Source: Vibrio alfacsensis (GTDB taxonomy: Bacteria > Pseudomonadota > Gammaproteobacteria > Enterobacterales > Vibrionaceae). From it: 64,000 nucleotides of DNA. The translations under genes were made by a program, and so were the position numbers. This document shows, piece by piece, positions 36,443 through 45,103 of the stretch. Below the pieces are notes generated by a model. That model searched no databases and was not told the origin of the DNA. It was given only the letters and a program-made list of their open reading frames with translations. The stretch is from contig NZ_CP032093.1 of NCBI RefSeq assembly GCF_003544875.1, forward strand, positions 1,426,001 to 1,490,000, in the 5' to 3' direction. Numbering within the stretch: position 1 is the first letter of the stretch; the number at the start of each line of letters is the position of its first letter.

Positions 36443-37414
36443 ATGTTAAAACTCAAGCATATTGCTGTTGCGGCTTCCCTTGCTGCTCTTAGTACAAGTT
36501 TTTCCGTTTCTGCAAAAGATACGTTCGTCACCATTGGTACGGGCGGTGTAACTGGTGTGTATTACCCAACGGGTGGTGCAATTTGTCGCCTAGTAAACAA
36601 ATCACGAGCTGACCACGGTATTCGTTGCTCTGTCGAGAGTACGGGTGGTTCTATTTATAACATCAATACGATTCGCGCTGGTGAGCTAGATTTGGGCATC
36701 GCTCAGTCTGACTGGCAATACCATGCTTACAATGGTTCAAGTAAATTTGAAGATAACGGGCCATTTAAAGAGCTTCGCGCCGTATTTTCTGTTCACCCAG
36801 AACCGTTTACGGTAGTAGCTCGTAAAGACGCTGACATCAAGACATTTGATGACCTAAAAGGCAAACGTGTAAACATCGGTAACCCTGGTTCAGGTCAGCG
36901 CGGCACAATGGAAGTGTTGATGAAAGAGTACGGTTGGACGAATGATGATTTCAAATTGGTGTCAGAGTTGAAAGCATCAGAGCAATCGAAAGCTCTGTGT
37001 GATAACAAAATTGACGCAATGATCTACACCGTTGGTCACCCGAGTGGCGCAATCAAAGAAGCGACCACCTCGTGTGACAGTGAAATCGTTACCGTTGCGG
37101 GTCCAAAAGTCGATAAGTTGGTTGATGATAACAGCTTCTACCGTATCGCAAATGTACCAGGTGGGATGTACCGAGGATCTCCAGAAGATGTTCAAACATT
37201 TGGTGTCGGTGCAACTTTTGTTTCATCATCGGCAGTGCCGGATGAAGTGGTCTACAACGTGGTGAAAGCGGTATTTGAAAACTTTGATGACTTCCGCCGT
37301 CTACACCCTGCATTTGCAAACTTGAAGAAAGAAGAAATGGTGAAAGATGGTCTTTCTGCGCCTCTTCATCCTGGTGCAGAGAAATACTATAAAGAAGTGG
37401 GCCTGATTAAATAA
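36443..37414 (+). CDS. TAXI-family TRAP transporter substrate-binding protein
   Basis: A 323-residue periplasmic protein with a signal peptide ([20 protein letters not shown]) and the TAXI-type opening [20 protein letters not shown]. The block [20 protein letters not shown] also matches the family. TAXI proteins bind organic acids such as glutamate or 2-oxoglutarate for fused TRAP permeases. No permease gene is nearby, so it either works with one elsewhere or acts as a sensor. AAGGA precedes the ATG. The substrate is not known. Confidence 0.88.
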   Translation: MLKLKHIAVAASLAALSTSFSVSAKDTFVTIGTGGVTGVYYPTGGAICRLVNKSRADHGIRCSVESTGGSIYNINTIRAGELDLGIAQSDWQYHAYNGSSKFEDNGPFKELRAVFSVHPEPFTVVARKDADIKTFDDLKGKRVNIGNPGSGQRGTMEVLMKEYGWTNDDFKLVSELKASEQSKALCDNKIDAMIYTVGHPSGAIKEATTSCDSEIVTVAGPKVDKLVDDNSFYRIANVPGGMYRGSPEDVQTFGVGATFVSSSAVPDEVVYNVVKAVFENFDDFRRLHPAFANLKKEEMVKDGLSAPLHPGAEKYYKEVGLIK

Positions 37415-37431
37415 TCACGCTTTCAACGAAT

Positions 37432-37466
37432 AAAAAACGCCATCGTATTTTGCGATGGCGTTTTTG
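37432..37466. terminator. Bidirectional terminator between TAXI and TauE genes
   Basis: ACGCCATCG and CGATGGCGT form a 9-bp stem with flanking A and T runs, centred between two converging genes. It should work in both directions. Confidence 0.85.
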
Positions 37467-37492
37467 TTGCTTGTATTGTCTGAACTTAGGCA

Positions 37493-38263
37493 TTAGGCAT
37501 AGACGTCAATAAAGAAGTAAATCGTAATGATCGTTGATGATAGTGCGACAAACGCTTTTACGTGGATAGGGTTTAGTTGCCGAGAGACACGAGCCGCTAA
37601 GTAGCCACCTACTAAAGTACCAGCCATTACAACGCTGCCCTTGGTCCAATCAATTGAGCCATTGGCGACGAAGATGACGATAGCGATAAGGGACACACAG
37701 GTAGAAACCAATAGTTTAAGCCCATTCATTAGATTGATGTCTTGATGGCCAGCCACAACTAAATAGCTTAATACAATGACCCCTAATCCAGCATTAAAGA
37801 AACCACCATATGCTGACACCCCAACGAGCAGTAAACTGAGTGCGATAATCCCAAGAATACCCGCATGTTTAGAACCTTTCGTCAGTGACTTGATGGCATG
37901 TGTCATGCGTGAACCAGTTAAAAATAGCACGGTAGCGAACAAAAGTAGCCACGGGATGGCTTCGAGAAAAACGGATTCTGGCGTGTTAAGTAAGAGGTAA
38001 GCACCAATCGCGCCACCAATCAAACTGAACGAGATAGTGAACATCAGTTCTTGTTTGTTTTTTAGGATCTCCTCTCGAAAACCGATAGCCCCACTAATGT
38101 ATCCTGCACAAGAAGCATAAGTATTAGTCGCATTTGCGATGATTGGCGGAACACCAACAGCCATAAGCGCTGGAAACGTAATAAAGCTACCACCACCAGC
38201 GACCGAGTTCATGATTCCTCCTACAACCCCAGCAGCAAACAAGAGTGCAAATTCAAGTAGCAT
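37493..38263 (-). CDS. TauE/SafE-family membrane protein (anion or sulfite exporter type)
   Basis: A 256-residue polytopic protein with about eight hydrophobic segments, starting LLEFALLFAAGVVGGIMNSV. The AGGGSFITFPAL motif and its second-half counterpart NAGLGVIVLSYL are typical of TauE/SafE (DUF81). Members move sulfite, sulfoacetate or other small organic anions across the inner membrane. It has no operon partner, so the substrate is open. Confidence 0.85.
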   Translation of the reverse strand: MLLEFALLFAAGVVGGIMNSVAGGGSFITFPALMAVGVPPIIANATNTYASCAGYISGAIGFREEILKNKQELMFTISFSLIGGAIGAYLLLNTPESVFLEAIPWLLLFATVLFLTGSRMTHAIKSLTKGSKHAGILGIIALSLLLVGVSAYGGFFNAGLGVIVLSYLVVAGHQDINLMNGLKLLVSTCVSLIAIVIFVANGSIDWTKGSVVMAGTLVGGYLAARVSRQLNPIHVKAFVALSSTIITIYFFIDVYA

Positions 38264-38677
38264 AAACGTCCTTTTCTTATTTTAACTTTGAGACTTGTTA
38301 TCGTTTTTGTTAACACTACGCAACTCCGATAAAGAAATAAAGTAGCGTTTAGTCAAAGAGCTAGGGTCATTTGTCGTTTTTGCTATACGTGGTTTCATTT
38401 TAGGTAGTGATGTTGCGAGCCGTTATGGCCCATCTAATGGTAGGCATTTTTCGTCGGTATTTTTTAGCAGGTATAGGCTTTGTAACCTCTGGTTTTGTGA
38501 AGATGCTTCGCTTTTCATTAACATCAAATGTTTAAGTACCACTTGTTTTGTTGCCAAGGTTGATAAGTTAGCAATCTCGACAATACTGTTAGATAAAGAG
38601 CACTAATTTTCAGCACCTTAGTTGTTTACTCATCCCTAAAATAATCACAATTCTAATGCCATGGAGGGTAAAAGGCG
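38264..38677. other. Intergenic region, nothing recognised
   Basis: About 410 bases between the divergent TauE and HD-GYP genes. No coding frame, terminator or clear operator is seen. It ends with a GGAGGG ribosome-binding site before the GTG at 38678. Confidence 0.4.
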
Positions 38678-41600
38678 GTGAAATTTGAAGCTGTAACATC
38701 TCACAAGTTTTCTATTCGATTTACCGTTGGAAGTTTATTCATCTTTGCCACCACCGTGACAGCATTGCTTGGGATCGGCATGCAGTACTATTTCAGTAAG
38801 CAAATGGCGGAAGAAAACGTTCTTACTCGTTTGAGCATGACCGCCGCTGAAGTCAGTAGTCATATTCATCAAATCGATATCAATGCAACCAGTACCGCGA
38901 GCATATTGCGCAGTATCGTTGATTACAGTCAGACGACCTTTAGTGAGCAAGAAGTTCGAAGCGTATTTATTGAGGTACTGGGCGACAACCCAGAATTTTA
39001 CAGCTTGTATTACGCGAATCAGGATGAAGATTTTTACCAAATCATTAATTTACATCCATCGCTTAATATTAGAGACAAAATCGGTGCAACTAATGATGAA
39101 CGCTGGGTTGTCATTAAAGTAAATGGGGCGGGAGACGCTCGATTGAAAAGCACGAGTTATTACACCCAAGACTTACAGCAAACACGTCAGACAGAAGAGA
39201 AGAGTAATTTTTATCCAACGAGACGGCCTTGGTTTGATAAAGCGCCAAGAGACAATGTTTATAAAACGGATCCTTACTTATTTCAGCACCTAAAAATCAC
39301 AGGGCAATCTTATTCTGTGCGAAGTAAAGGTTCTGTCATTGGTGTCGATATGGTGTTGTCTTCTGTCATCGATAAAATTTCTTCTTCTGAGTTTGGAATG
39401 ATGGCTGATAGTGGTGTTGAATCTTTTATCTTTAACAATCGTGGTGAAGTCATCGCCTCCAATGTGGATATAGATACGGGGTTGAAAATGCCAGATTCCA
39501 TACCCTTGGCATTAACACAACGGGAACGTAAGCTCATTGAGAGCAAGGGAACACTGGTAGTTTCTAATCAAAATGACTGGGCACCCTATGATTTCTCACA
39601 AGCGGGCAAGCCTGACGGTTATGCGATTGATGTATTGAGACTGATTGCTCAGAGAACAGGAATCAAGCTGGATTTTGTTAATGGCTTCAACTCGATGGAG
39701 CTTGAGGGAAAATACACCAAAGGAGAGATTGACATACTTCAGCCTATTGTGGGGAGTCATGAGGCATCGGGTATAAAAAGTGTCCCTATATTTAAGGTCG
39801 AACCTGCGGTTGCCTCCACGGTTGGCAATTTGATGCCACAGACGCTGAGTGATTTATCTGATTTTAAACTAGGGGTCGTGGCAGGTTTCGGTATGAAAGA
39901 GTGGGTGCTAGAACGTTTTCCAAGTGCCAATGTTGTAGAGTTGACTAACTTAGATGCGGCTAAACGCGCCTTGCACAAAGGAGAAATTGAATACCTTGTT
40001 GATAGCTATTTAACACTTAGAGAAATGGAAAATTTGGCGGAACTCACTCAAGCAAAAGTCGTTAAATTGAAAGAGCCAAGTATTGAATTTTCTTTCCTGA
40101 TGAAGCAAGAAAATAAAGACATGATGTACATCATTAATCAGGTGATTAACGAGATTACGCCTATACAAAAAGCCATTTTAGCGGCGAAATGGTTTCGCTC
40201 AGAACAATGGCGGGGGAGCTTCATACCGTATCCGCAAGTATACCAATACGTCACTCAGGATGATAAGCATCGAGTTATGAATGAGGTCGAAATTAAAGGG
40301 CAAGATAAGTTTCTCTATATTACGCGATTGCCATCTCCCCGTGGCACAAGCGACTTTTTTGCTGTATTGGTGCCGGGAGACATGGTTACTGATGCCGTAA
40401 CCAGTCGCTTATTGAAAGCGATAGCCATTTCCGCATTTGCAATGGCGATACTCCTGCCTGCTGCTTGGAAGTTTGGGTCGCCAATTGTTCGACCTATTCT
40501 TGCACTGCGAGAAGAGACAAAAAAAATTAAACAGCGTAAGTTTGATCTGTTAACGCCCGTTAAGACAAGAATTAAAGAAGTGTCTGAACTGTCTGATTCC
40601 ATCTCAAAGATGTCGGATGAGATACAGCAACATGAGAAACAGCAAGAAGAGTTTGTAGAGTCGTTTATCAAGCTTATCGCTCAAGCCATCGATGATAAAT
40701 CTCCTTATACAGCGGGGCATTGTAACCGTGTTCCTGAAATTGGTTTAATGCTTGCTGAAGTCGCTGAGCAGTGCCAAACAGGATCGCTTAAAGACTTTCA
40801 TTTTAAGGACGATGATGAGCGTCGGGAATTTCGTATCGCGGCATGGCTACATGATTGTGGAAAAATAACCACGCCGGAGCATATTGTCGACAAAGGGACA
40901 AAATTAGAAGCAAATTATAATCGTATCCATGAGGTCAGAACGCGATTTGAAGTTTTGAGGCGTGATGCCGAAATTGATTATCTAAAAGCCATTTATGAGC
41001 ATAAAACTGATCCACAAAATGCATTCAAGGCTTACGCAAAACGAACCCATCAACTTGAAATGGATTTTGAGTTTATCGCGAACGCAAACGTGGGCGGCGA
41101 GTTTATGGGGGAAGATAAAATTGCTCGAATACGGCAAATCGCCAATCAAACGTGGGTACGACATTTTGACGATGGTATTGGATTGTCACCCATAGAAGAG
41201 ATGAATCGCCAACCAAATAACCACAACCTTCCTGTGATTGAAAAACTACTTGATGACAAGCCCGATCACATTATCAACCGAACACGTGAAATGGAGTTTG
41301 ATCCGAAGTTCGGAATAAAAATGAAAATACCCACTCATCAATATAATTTGGGTGAAATGTACAATCTCTGCATTTCAAGGGGTACGCTAACGGAAGAAGA
41401 TCGATTTAAAATCAACGAACACATGATCAGCGGAATAAAAATGTTAGAAGCTCTTCCGTTTCCTCCAGAGTTATGCCGGGTGCCACGTTATGCTTCAACT
41501 CACCATGAAACCTTAAAAGGGACGGGTTACCCACGGAAACTAACGGCGGATGATCTCTCGATCCCGGAAAGAATCTTAGTTATTGCGGACATATTTGAAG

Positions 41601-41812
41601 CATTAACCGCTGCAGATAGACCCTATAAAAAAGCGAAGCCAGTCAGTGTAGCTATCGATATTATGTACAAAATGGCGCTCGATGATCACCTCGATATGGA
41701 GTTGTTCATGCTATTTTTGGAAAGCGGTGTGTACTTACAATACGCAAAATCTCATATGCCTGAGCAGCAAATTGATGATGTAGACATTCAGAAATACAAA
41801 CAAAATGTGTAA
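38678..41812 (+). CDS. Membrane HD-GYP sensor phosphodiesterase with periplasmic binding domain
   Basis: A 1044-residue protein. An N-terminal helix (FTVGSLFIFATTVTALLGIG) leads to a Cache-like external region. A type-3 solute-binding domain follows (residues ~285-505; ESKGTLVVSNQNDWAPYDFS, then GYAIDVLRLIAQRTG). Next come a second helix (near 580), a HAMP-like linker and an HD-GYP domain with H725-D726 (WLHDCGK), HHE at 942-944 and GTGYP. HD-GYP enzymes hydrolyse cyclic di-GMP. The HD and HHE motifs are ~217 residues apart, against roughly 60-70 in standard members, so ~150 extra residues are inserted in the catalytic domain. It is probably a nutrient- or amino-acid-sensing regulator. Start GTG with GGAGGG upstream. 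Confidence 0.88.
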   Translation: MKFEAVTSHKFSIRFTVGSLFIFATTVTALLGIGMQYYFSKQMAEENVLTRLSMTAAEVSSHIHQIDINATSTASILRSIVDYSQTTFSEQEVRSVFIEVLGDNPEFYSLYYANQDEDFYQIINLHPSLNIRDKIGATNDERWVVIKVNGAGDARLKSTSYYTQDLQQTRQTEEKSNFYPTRRPWFDKAPRDNVYKTDPYLFQHLKITGQSYSVRSKGSVIGVDMVLSSVIDKISSSEFGMMADSGVESFIFNNRGEVIASNVDIDTGLKMPDSIPLALTQRERKLIESKGTLVVSNQNDWAPYDFSQAGKPDGYAIDVLRLIAQRTGIKLDFVNGFNSMELEGKYTKGEIDILQPIVGSHEASGIKSVPIFKVEPAVASTVGNLMPQTLSDLSDFKLGVVAGFGMKEWVLERFPSANVVELTNLDAAKRALHKGEIEYLVDSYLTLREMENLAELTQAKVVKLKEPSIEFSFLMKQENKDMMYIINQVINEITPIQKAILAAKWFRSEQWRGSFIPYPQVYQYVTQDDKHRVMNEVEIKGQDKFLYITRLPSPRGTSDFFAVLVPGDMVTDAVTSRLLKAIAISAFAMAILLPAAWKFGSPIVRPILALREETKKIKQRKFDLLTPVKTRIKEVSELSDSISKMSDEIQQHEKQQEEFVESFIKLIAQAIDDKSPYTAGHCNRVPEIGLMLAEVAEQCQTGSLKDFHFKDDDERREFRIAAWLHDCGKITTPEHIVDKGTKLEANYNRIHEVRTRFEVLRRDAEIDYLKAIYEHKTDPQNAFKAYAKRTHQLEMDFEFIANANVGGEFMGEDKIARIRQIANQTWVRHFDDGIGLSPIEEMNRQPNNHNLPVIEKLLDDKPDHIINRTREMEFDPKFGIKMKIPTHQYNLGEMYNLCISRGTLTEEDRFKINEHMISGIKMLEALPFPPELCRVPRYASTHHETLKGTGYPRKLTADDLSIPERILVIADIFEALTAADRPYKKAKPVSVAIDIMYKMALDDHLDMELFMLFLESGVYLQYAKSHMPEQQIDDVDIQKYKQNV

Positions 41813-41890
41813 TCGGCCCATTTTTACTTTGATAAACAACCTGCGTTCACCGGTTTTATTTAATAAAACAAATGATTATCTATATTACCA

Positions 41891-41902
41891 ATTGTCAACA
41901 AT
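41891..41902. promoter_or_regulatory. Distal GntR-type operator half-match
   Basis: ATTGTCAACAAT differs by one base from the two perfect palindromes ~90 bases downstream. It may be an auxiliary operator for the same regulator, allowing looping. Confidence 0.4.
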
Positions 41903-41983
41903 GTCTTTTTTAAACTTGGTTGTTTGCGGTTTTTTGCAATAATTTTCACTAATTACGCCATTTAAACTCATACATTAGTCTAA

Positions 41984-42014
41984 ATTGTCGACAATTTTCT
42001 TGATTGTCGACAAT
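41984..42014. promoter_or_regulatory. Paired GntR-type operators upstream of the propionate operon
   Basis: Two identical perfect palindromes, ATTGTCGACAAT, occupy 41984-41995 and 42003-42014, with starts 19 bases apart. They are 70-100 bases before the GntR gene that heads the prp cluster. Their shape fits FadR/FCD-type GntR operators, so autoregulation and control of the operon are likely. Binding is inferred. Confidence 0.65.
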
Positions 42015-42080
42015 GTTTTCGTTACTCTGTATTTAAGTTAACAACTGGTTAACAGTTGTTGTTAAAAAAATGAGTGCCGA

Positions 42081-42791
42081 ATGATGAATACAGAATTGAA
42101 AGCTCGCACTACAAATGCGGTTTCTGATAAAGAAAAGACGAAGTCGACAACATTGATGGACACGCTGGTGGATTCTATCGTCAATGGTGTGATTCCATCG
42201 GGAAGTAAAATATCAGAACCCGAGCTTGCCAAGCAGTATCAAGTGAGCCGTGGTCCATTAAGAGAAGCAATGATGCGTCTTGAAGGGCTTGGCCTTATCG
42301 AACGAATCCCACATGTCGGGGCTCGAGTCATCAAGCTTTCTCCTGAAAAATTGATAGAACTGTATGCGGTACGTGAAGCGCTAGAGGGAATGGCCGCTCG
42401 ATTGGCTGCGCGACATATTACCCTTGAGGAATTACACCGTTTAGAAATGCTATTGTCGACACATTCTCAACATATCGACGAAGTAGAAGGGGCGTCCTAT
42501 TTTCATCAGCATGGTGATTTTGATTTCCACTACCTCATTATTCAAGCAAGCCGAAACAGTAAATTAATCTCTCTTCTGTGTAACGAGCTATACCATCTAC
42601 TGCGTATGTATCGTTATCAATCTCCTCGCGCACAATCTCGTCCTAATGAAGCTCTAAAAGAGCACGAATACATTTTGCAAGCGATTCGCAATCGTGATGA
42701 AGAACTTGCAGAAATGCTAATGAGAAGACACATCTCAGGCAGCAGAAAGCTGATTGAGGCACAAATCTTACATTCAGAAAGTCAAGACTAG
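42081..42791 (+). CDS. GntR-family regulator (FCD type) of the propionate operon
   Basis: A 236-residue protein. A winged helix (residues ~20-85; SGSKISEPELAKQYQVSRGP, then IPHVGARVI) precedes an FCD effector domain (YAVREALEGMAARLAARHIT to the end), a helical fold that usually binds an organic acid through a metal. It is 12 bases upstream of prpB on the same strand. That position and the palindromes upstream make it the probable propionate or methylcitrate sensor. It replaces the sigma-54 activator PrpR found in enterobacteria. Confidence 0.88.
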   Translation: MMNTELKARTTNAVSDKEKTKSTTLMDTLVDSIVNGVIPSGSKISEPELAKQYQVSRGPLREAMMRLEGLGLIERIPHVGARVIKLSPEKLIELYAVREALEGMAARLAARHITLEELHRLEMLLSTHSQHIDEVEGASYFHQHGDFDFHYLIIQASRNSKLISLLCNELYHLLRMYRYQSPRAQSRPNEALKEHEYILQAIRNRDEELAEMLMRRHISGSRKLIEAQILHSESQD

Positions 42792-42803
42792 AAGGAAATT
42801 GTC

Positions 42804-43700
42804 ATGAGCTTATCTCCGGGGGCGAAGTTCAGACTCGCCGTAGAGCAAAATAATCCATTACAGATCGTTGGTACGATTAATCCGTACGCGGCAATGATGG
42901 CGAAAAATGTCGGTCATCAAGCTATTTACTTGTCAGGTGGGGGGATAGCCAATGCCTCATACGGTTTGCCTGATTTAGGAATTACGACCTTAAACGATGT
43001 GTTAGCCGACGTTGATCGTATTACGAACGCTTGTGATCTGCCATTGCTGGTGGATATTGATACTGGATTTGGCGGTGCTTTTAATATTGCTCGTACGATT
43101 AAGGCTATGGAAAAAGCCGGCGCAGCAGCGGTTCATATTGAAGATCAGGTCGCACAAAAACGTTGTGGTCATCGCCCAAACAAAGCGATTGTGAGTCAGC
43201 AAGAAATGGTCGATCGTATTAAAGCTGCGGTTGATGCTCGTCAGGATGAGAGTTTTGTCATTATGGCTCGCACCGATGCCTTGGCAGTTGAGGGGATGGA
43301 TAGTGCTATTGAACGCGCCATTGCTTATGTGAAAGCTGGCGCTGACATGATTTTCCCTGAAGCGATGAATCAATTGGAGCAGTATCAACGATTTTCAGCG
43401 GCTTTAGAACAAGCAACAGGCAAGCACGTACCGATTCTTGCCAATATCACCGAATTTGGTCAGACACCATTGTATGGCTGTGAAGAGCTTTCTCAGTCTA
43501 ATGTCGACATGGTGCTTTACCCATTGAGTGCTTTTCGAGCGATGAATAAAGCAGCAGAAAATGTTTACAAGCATTTATTAGAAGTCGGCAATCAAGAAGC
43601 GCTACTTGATTCGATGCAAACACGTAAAGAGTTATACGAGCATCTCAATTATCACGATTACGAGAATAAGCTAGACAAGTTGTTCTCGGAGGGGAAATAG
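42804..43700 (+). CDS. prpB: 2-methylisocitrate lyase
   Basis: A 298-residue cytosolic enzyme of the isocitrate-lyase superfamily that splits 2-methylisocitrate into succinate and pyruvate. The catalytic loop KRCGHRPNK is intact near residue 120, with the metal-binding VDIDTGFGG and HIEDQV blocks before it. AAGGAAATT precedes the ATG. It is the second gene of the regulator-prpB-prpC-acnD-prpF-prpE cluster, which carries out the methylcitrate cycle for propionate use and detoxification. Confidence 0.95.
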   Translation: MSLSPGAKFRLAVEQNNPLQIVGTINPYAAMMAKNVGHQAIYLSGGGIANASYGLPDLGITTLNDVLADVDRITNACDLPLLVDIDTGFGGAFNIARTIKAMEKAGAAAVHIEDQVAQKRCGHRPNKAIVSQQEMVDRIKAAVDARQDESFVIMARTDALAVEGMDSAIERAIAYVKAGADMIFPEAMNQLEQYQRFSAALEQATGKHVPILANITEFGQTPLYGCEELSQSNVDMVLYPLSAFRAMNKAAENVYKHLLEVGNQEALLDSMQTRKELYEHLNYHDYENKLDKLFSEGK

Positions 43701-43848
43701 CCCTACGTGGTAGATAAACAAACGGAAGCCCAAGAAATATTATTTAAGAATCTCTAACCCAATAACGTGAAATTCGTCTGGCGTCAAAAATGGCCCCTAA
43801 AGGGTATCGCTCCAAAGAGAGAAAGTCAGACAGAAAAGGAGTTCAACT

Positions 43849-44991
43849 ATGCCTCATTCTGTAGAAAAGAAAGCGGAAATAGGTGGTGCTGGTCTACGCG
43901 GCCAAAGCGCTGGAAGCACAGCTTTATGTACTGTCGGTAAAACGGGGACAGGTCTGACATATCGTGGATACGATATTACTGATCTTGCCAATCATGCGCA
44001 GTTTGAAGAAGTGGCGCACTTATTGTTACGCGGTCACTTGCCAAATCAGCAAGAACTCGACGCATACAAAACACATTTACTCAGTTTGCGAGGGCTTCCT
44101 GCGGAGCTTAAGCAAGCATTAGAACTCATTCCGGCGGATGCTCATCCAATGGATGTGATGCGAACAGGTTGTTCTATGTTGGGTAACTTAGAGCAAGAAA
44201 TGGACTTTGAGCAACAGCTTCATGCTACTGAGCGAATGCTGGCGCTTTTTCCTGCCATTATTTGTTACTGGTATCGCTTTAGCCACGATGGTGTACGAAT
44301 AAAAACTCACGATAACAGTGAAGACAGCATTGGCGGTTACTTCCTAAAACTGCTTACTGATAAAGCACCAAGCGAAACACACAAAAAAGTCATGCACTGT
44401 TCTTTGATTCTTTATGCAGAGCATGAGTTCAATGCATCGACATTTTCAGCGCGCGTGTGTGCTTCGACACTTTCTGATCTTCATTCTTGTATTACGGCTG
44501 CTATCGGCACGTTGCGTGGTCCACTGCATGGCGGTGCAAACGAAGCGGCGATGGAGATGATTCAAGATTGGCAAACGCCAGATGAAGCGGAAGCCAACAT
44601 TCTTAAGATGCTTGAAAATAAAGATAAAATCATGGGCTTTGGTCATGCGATTTATCGTGAAAGCGATCCGAGAAATGCGCTGATCAAACGTTGGTCAGAA
44701 GCGCTATCTAAAGAAGTTGGAGACACACACCTGTATGCGGTTTCTGAACGTGTTGAATCGGTCATGAAACGCGAAAAAGGCTTGTTCTGCAATGCCGACT
44801 TTTTCCACGCGTCGGCTTATCACTTTATGGATATTCCAACTAAGTTGTTTACGCCGATCTTCGTTATGAGTCGATTGACGGGTTGGGCAGCTCACGTTTA
44901 TGAGCAACGTGCGAATAACCGTATTATTCGCCCAAGTGCGGATTATACCGGCCCTGATCATCAAGATTGGGTACCAATCGAACAACGCTAG
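43849..44991 (+). CDS. prpC: 2-methylcitrate synthase
   Basis: A 380-residue citrate-synthase-fold enzyme joining propionyl-CoA and oxaloacetate. The short length and the N-terminal GLRGQSAGSTALCTVGKTGT are typical of PrpC rather than GltA. The active-site histidines are in GPLHGGANEAAM and GFGHAIYRESDPR, and Asp in FCNADFFHAS. AAAGGAG precedes the ATG. A gap of 148 bases after prpB shows no clear promoter, so it is probably co-transcribed. Confidence 0.95.
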   Translation: MPHSVEKKAEIGGAGLRGQSAGSTALCTVGKTGTGLTYRGYDITDLANHAQFEEVAHLLLRGHLPNQQELDAYKTHLLSLRGLPAELKQALELIPADAHPMDVMRTGCSMLGNLEQEMDFEQQLHATERMLALFPAIICYWYRFSHDGVRIKTHDNSEDSIGGYFLKLLTDKAPSETHKKVMHCSLILYAEHEFNASTFSARVCASTLSDLHSCITAAIGTLRGPLHGGANEAAMEMIQDWQTPDEAEANILKMLENKDKIMGFGHAIYRESDPRNALIKRWSEALSKEVGDTHLYAVSERVESVMKREKGLFCNADFFHASAYHFMDIPTKLFTPIFVMSRLTGWAAHVYEQRANNRIIRPSADYTGPDHQDWVPIEQR

Positions 44992-45103
44992 CGTATGACG
45001 GCCCTCTGCGTTTAAGTAGCGGGGCGTCTTTTCATCGCGCATGTTTAATCACACAAAACCGCGGTGAGTTCAGGTAAAGACAGACTGAATGGAAGCAAAT
45101 CTC

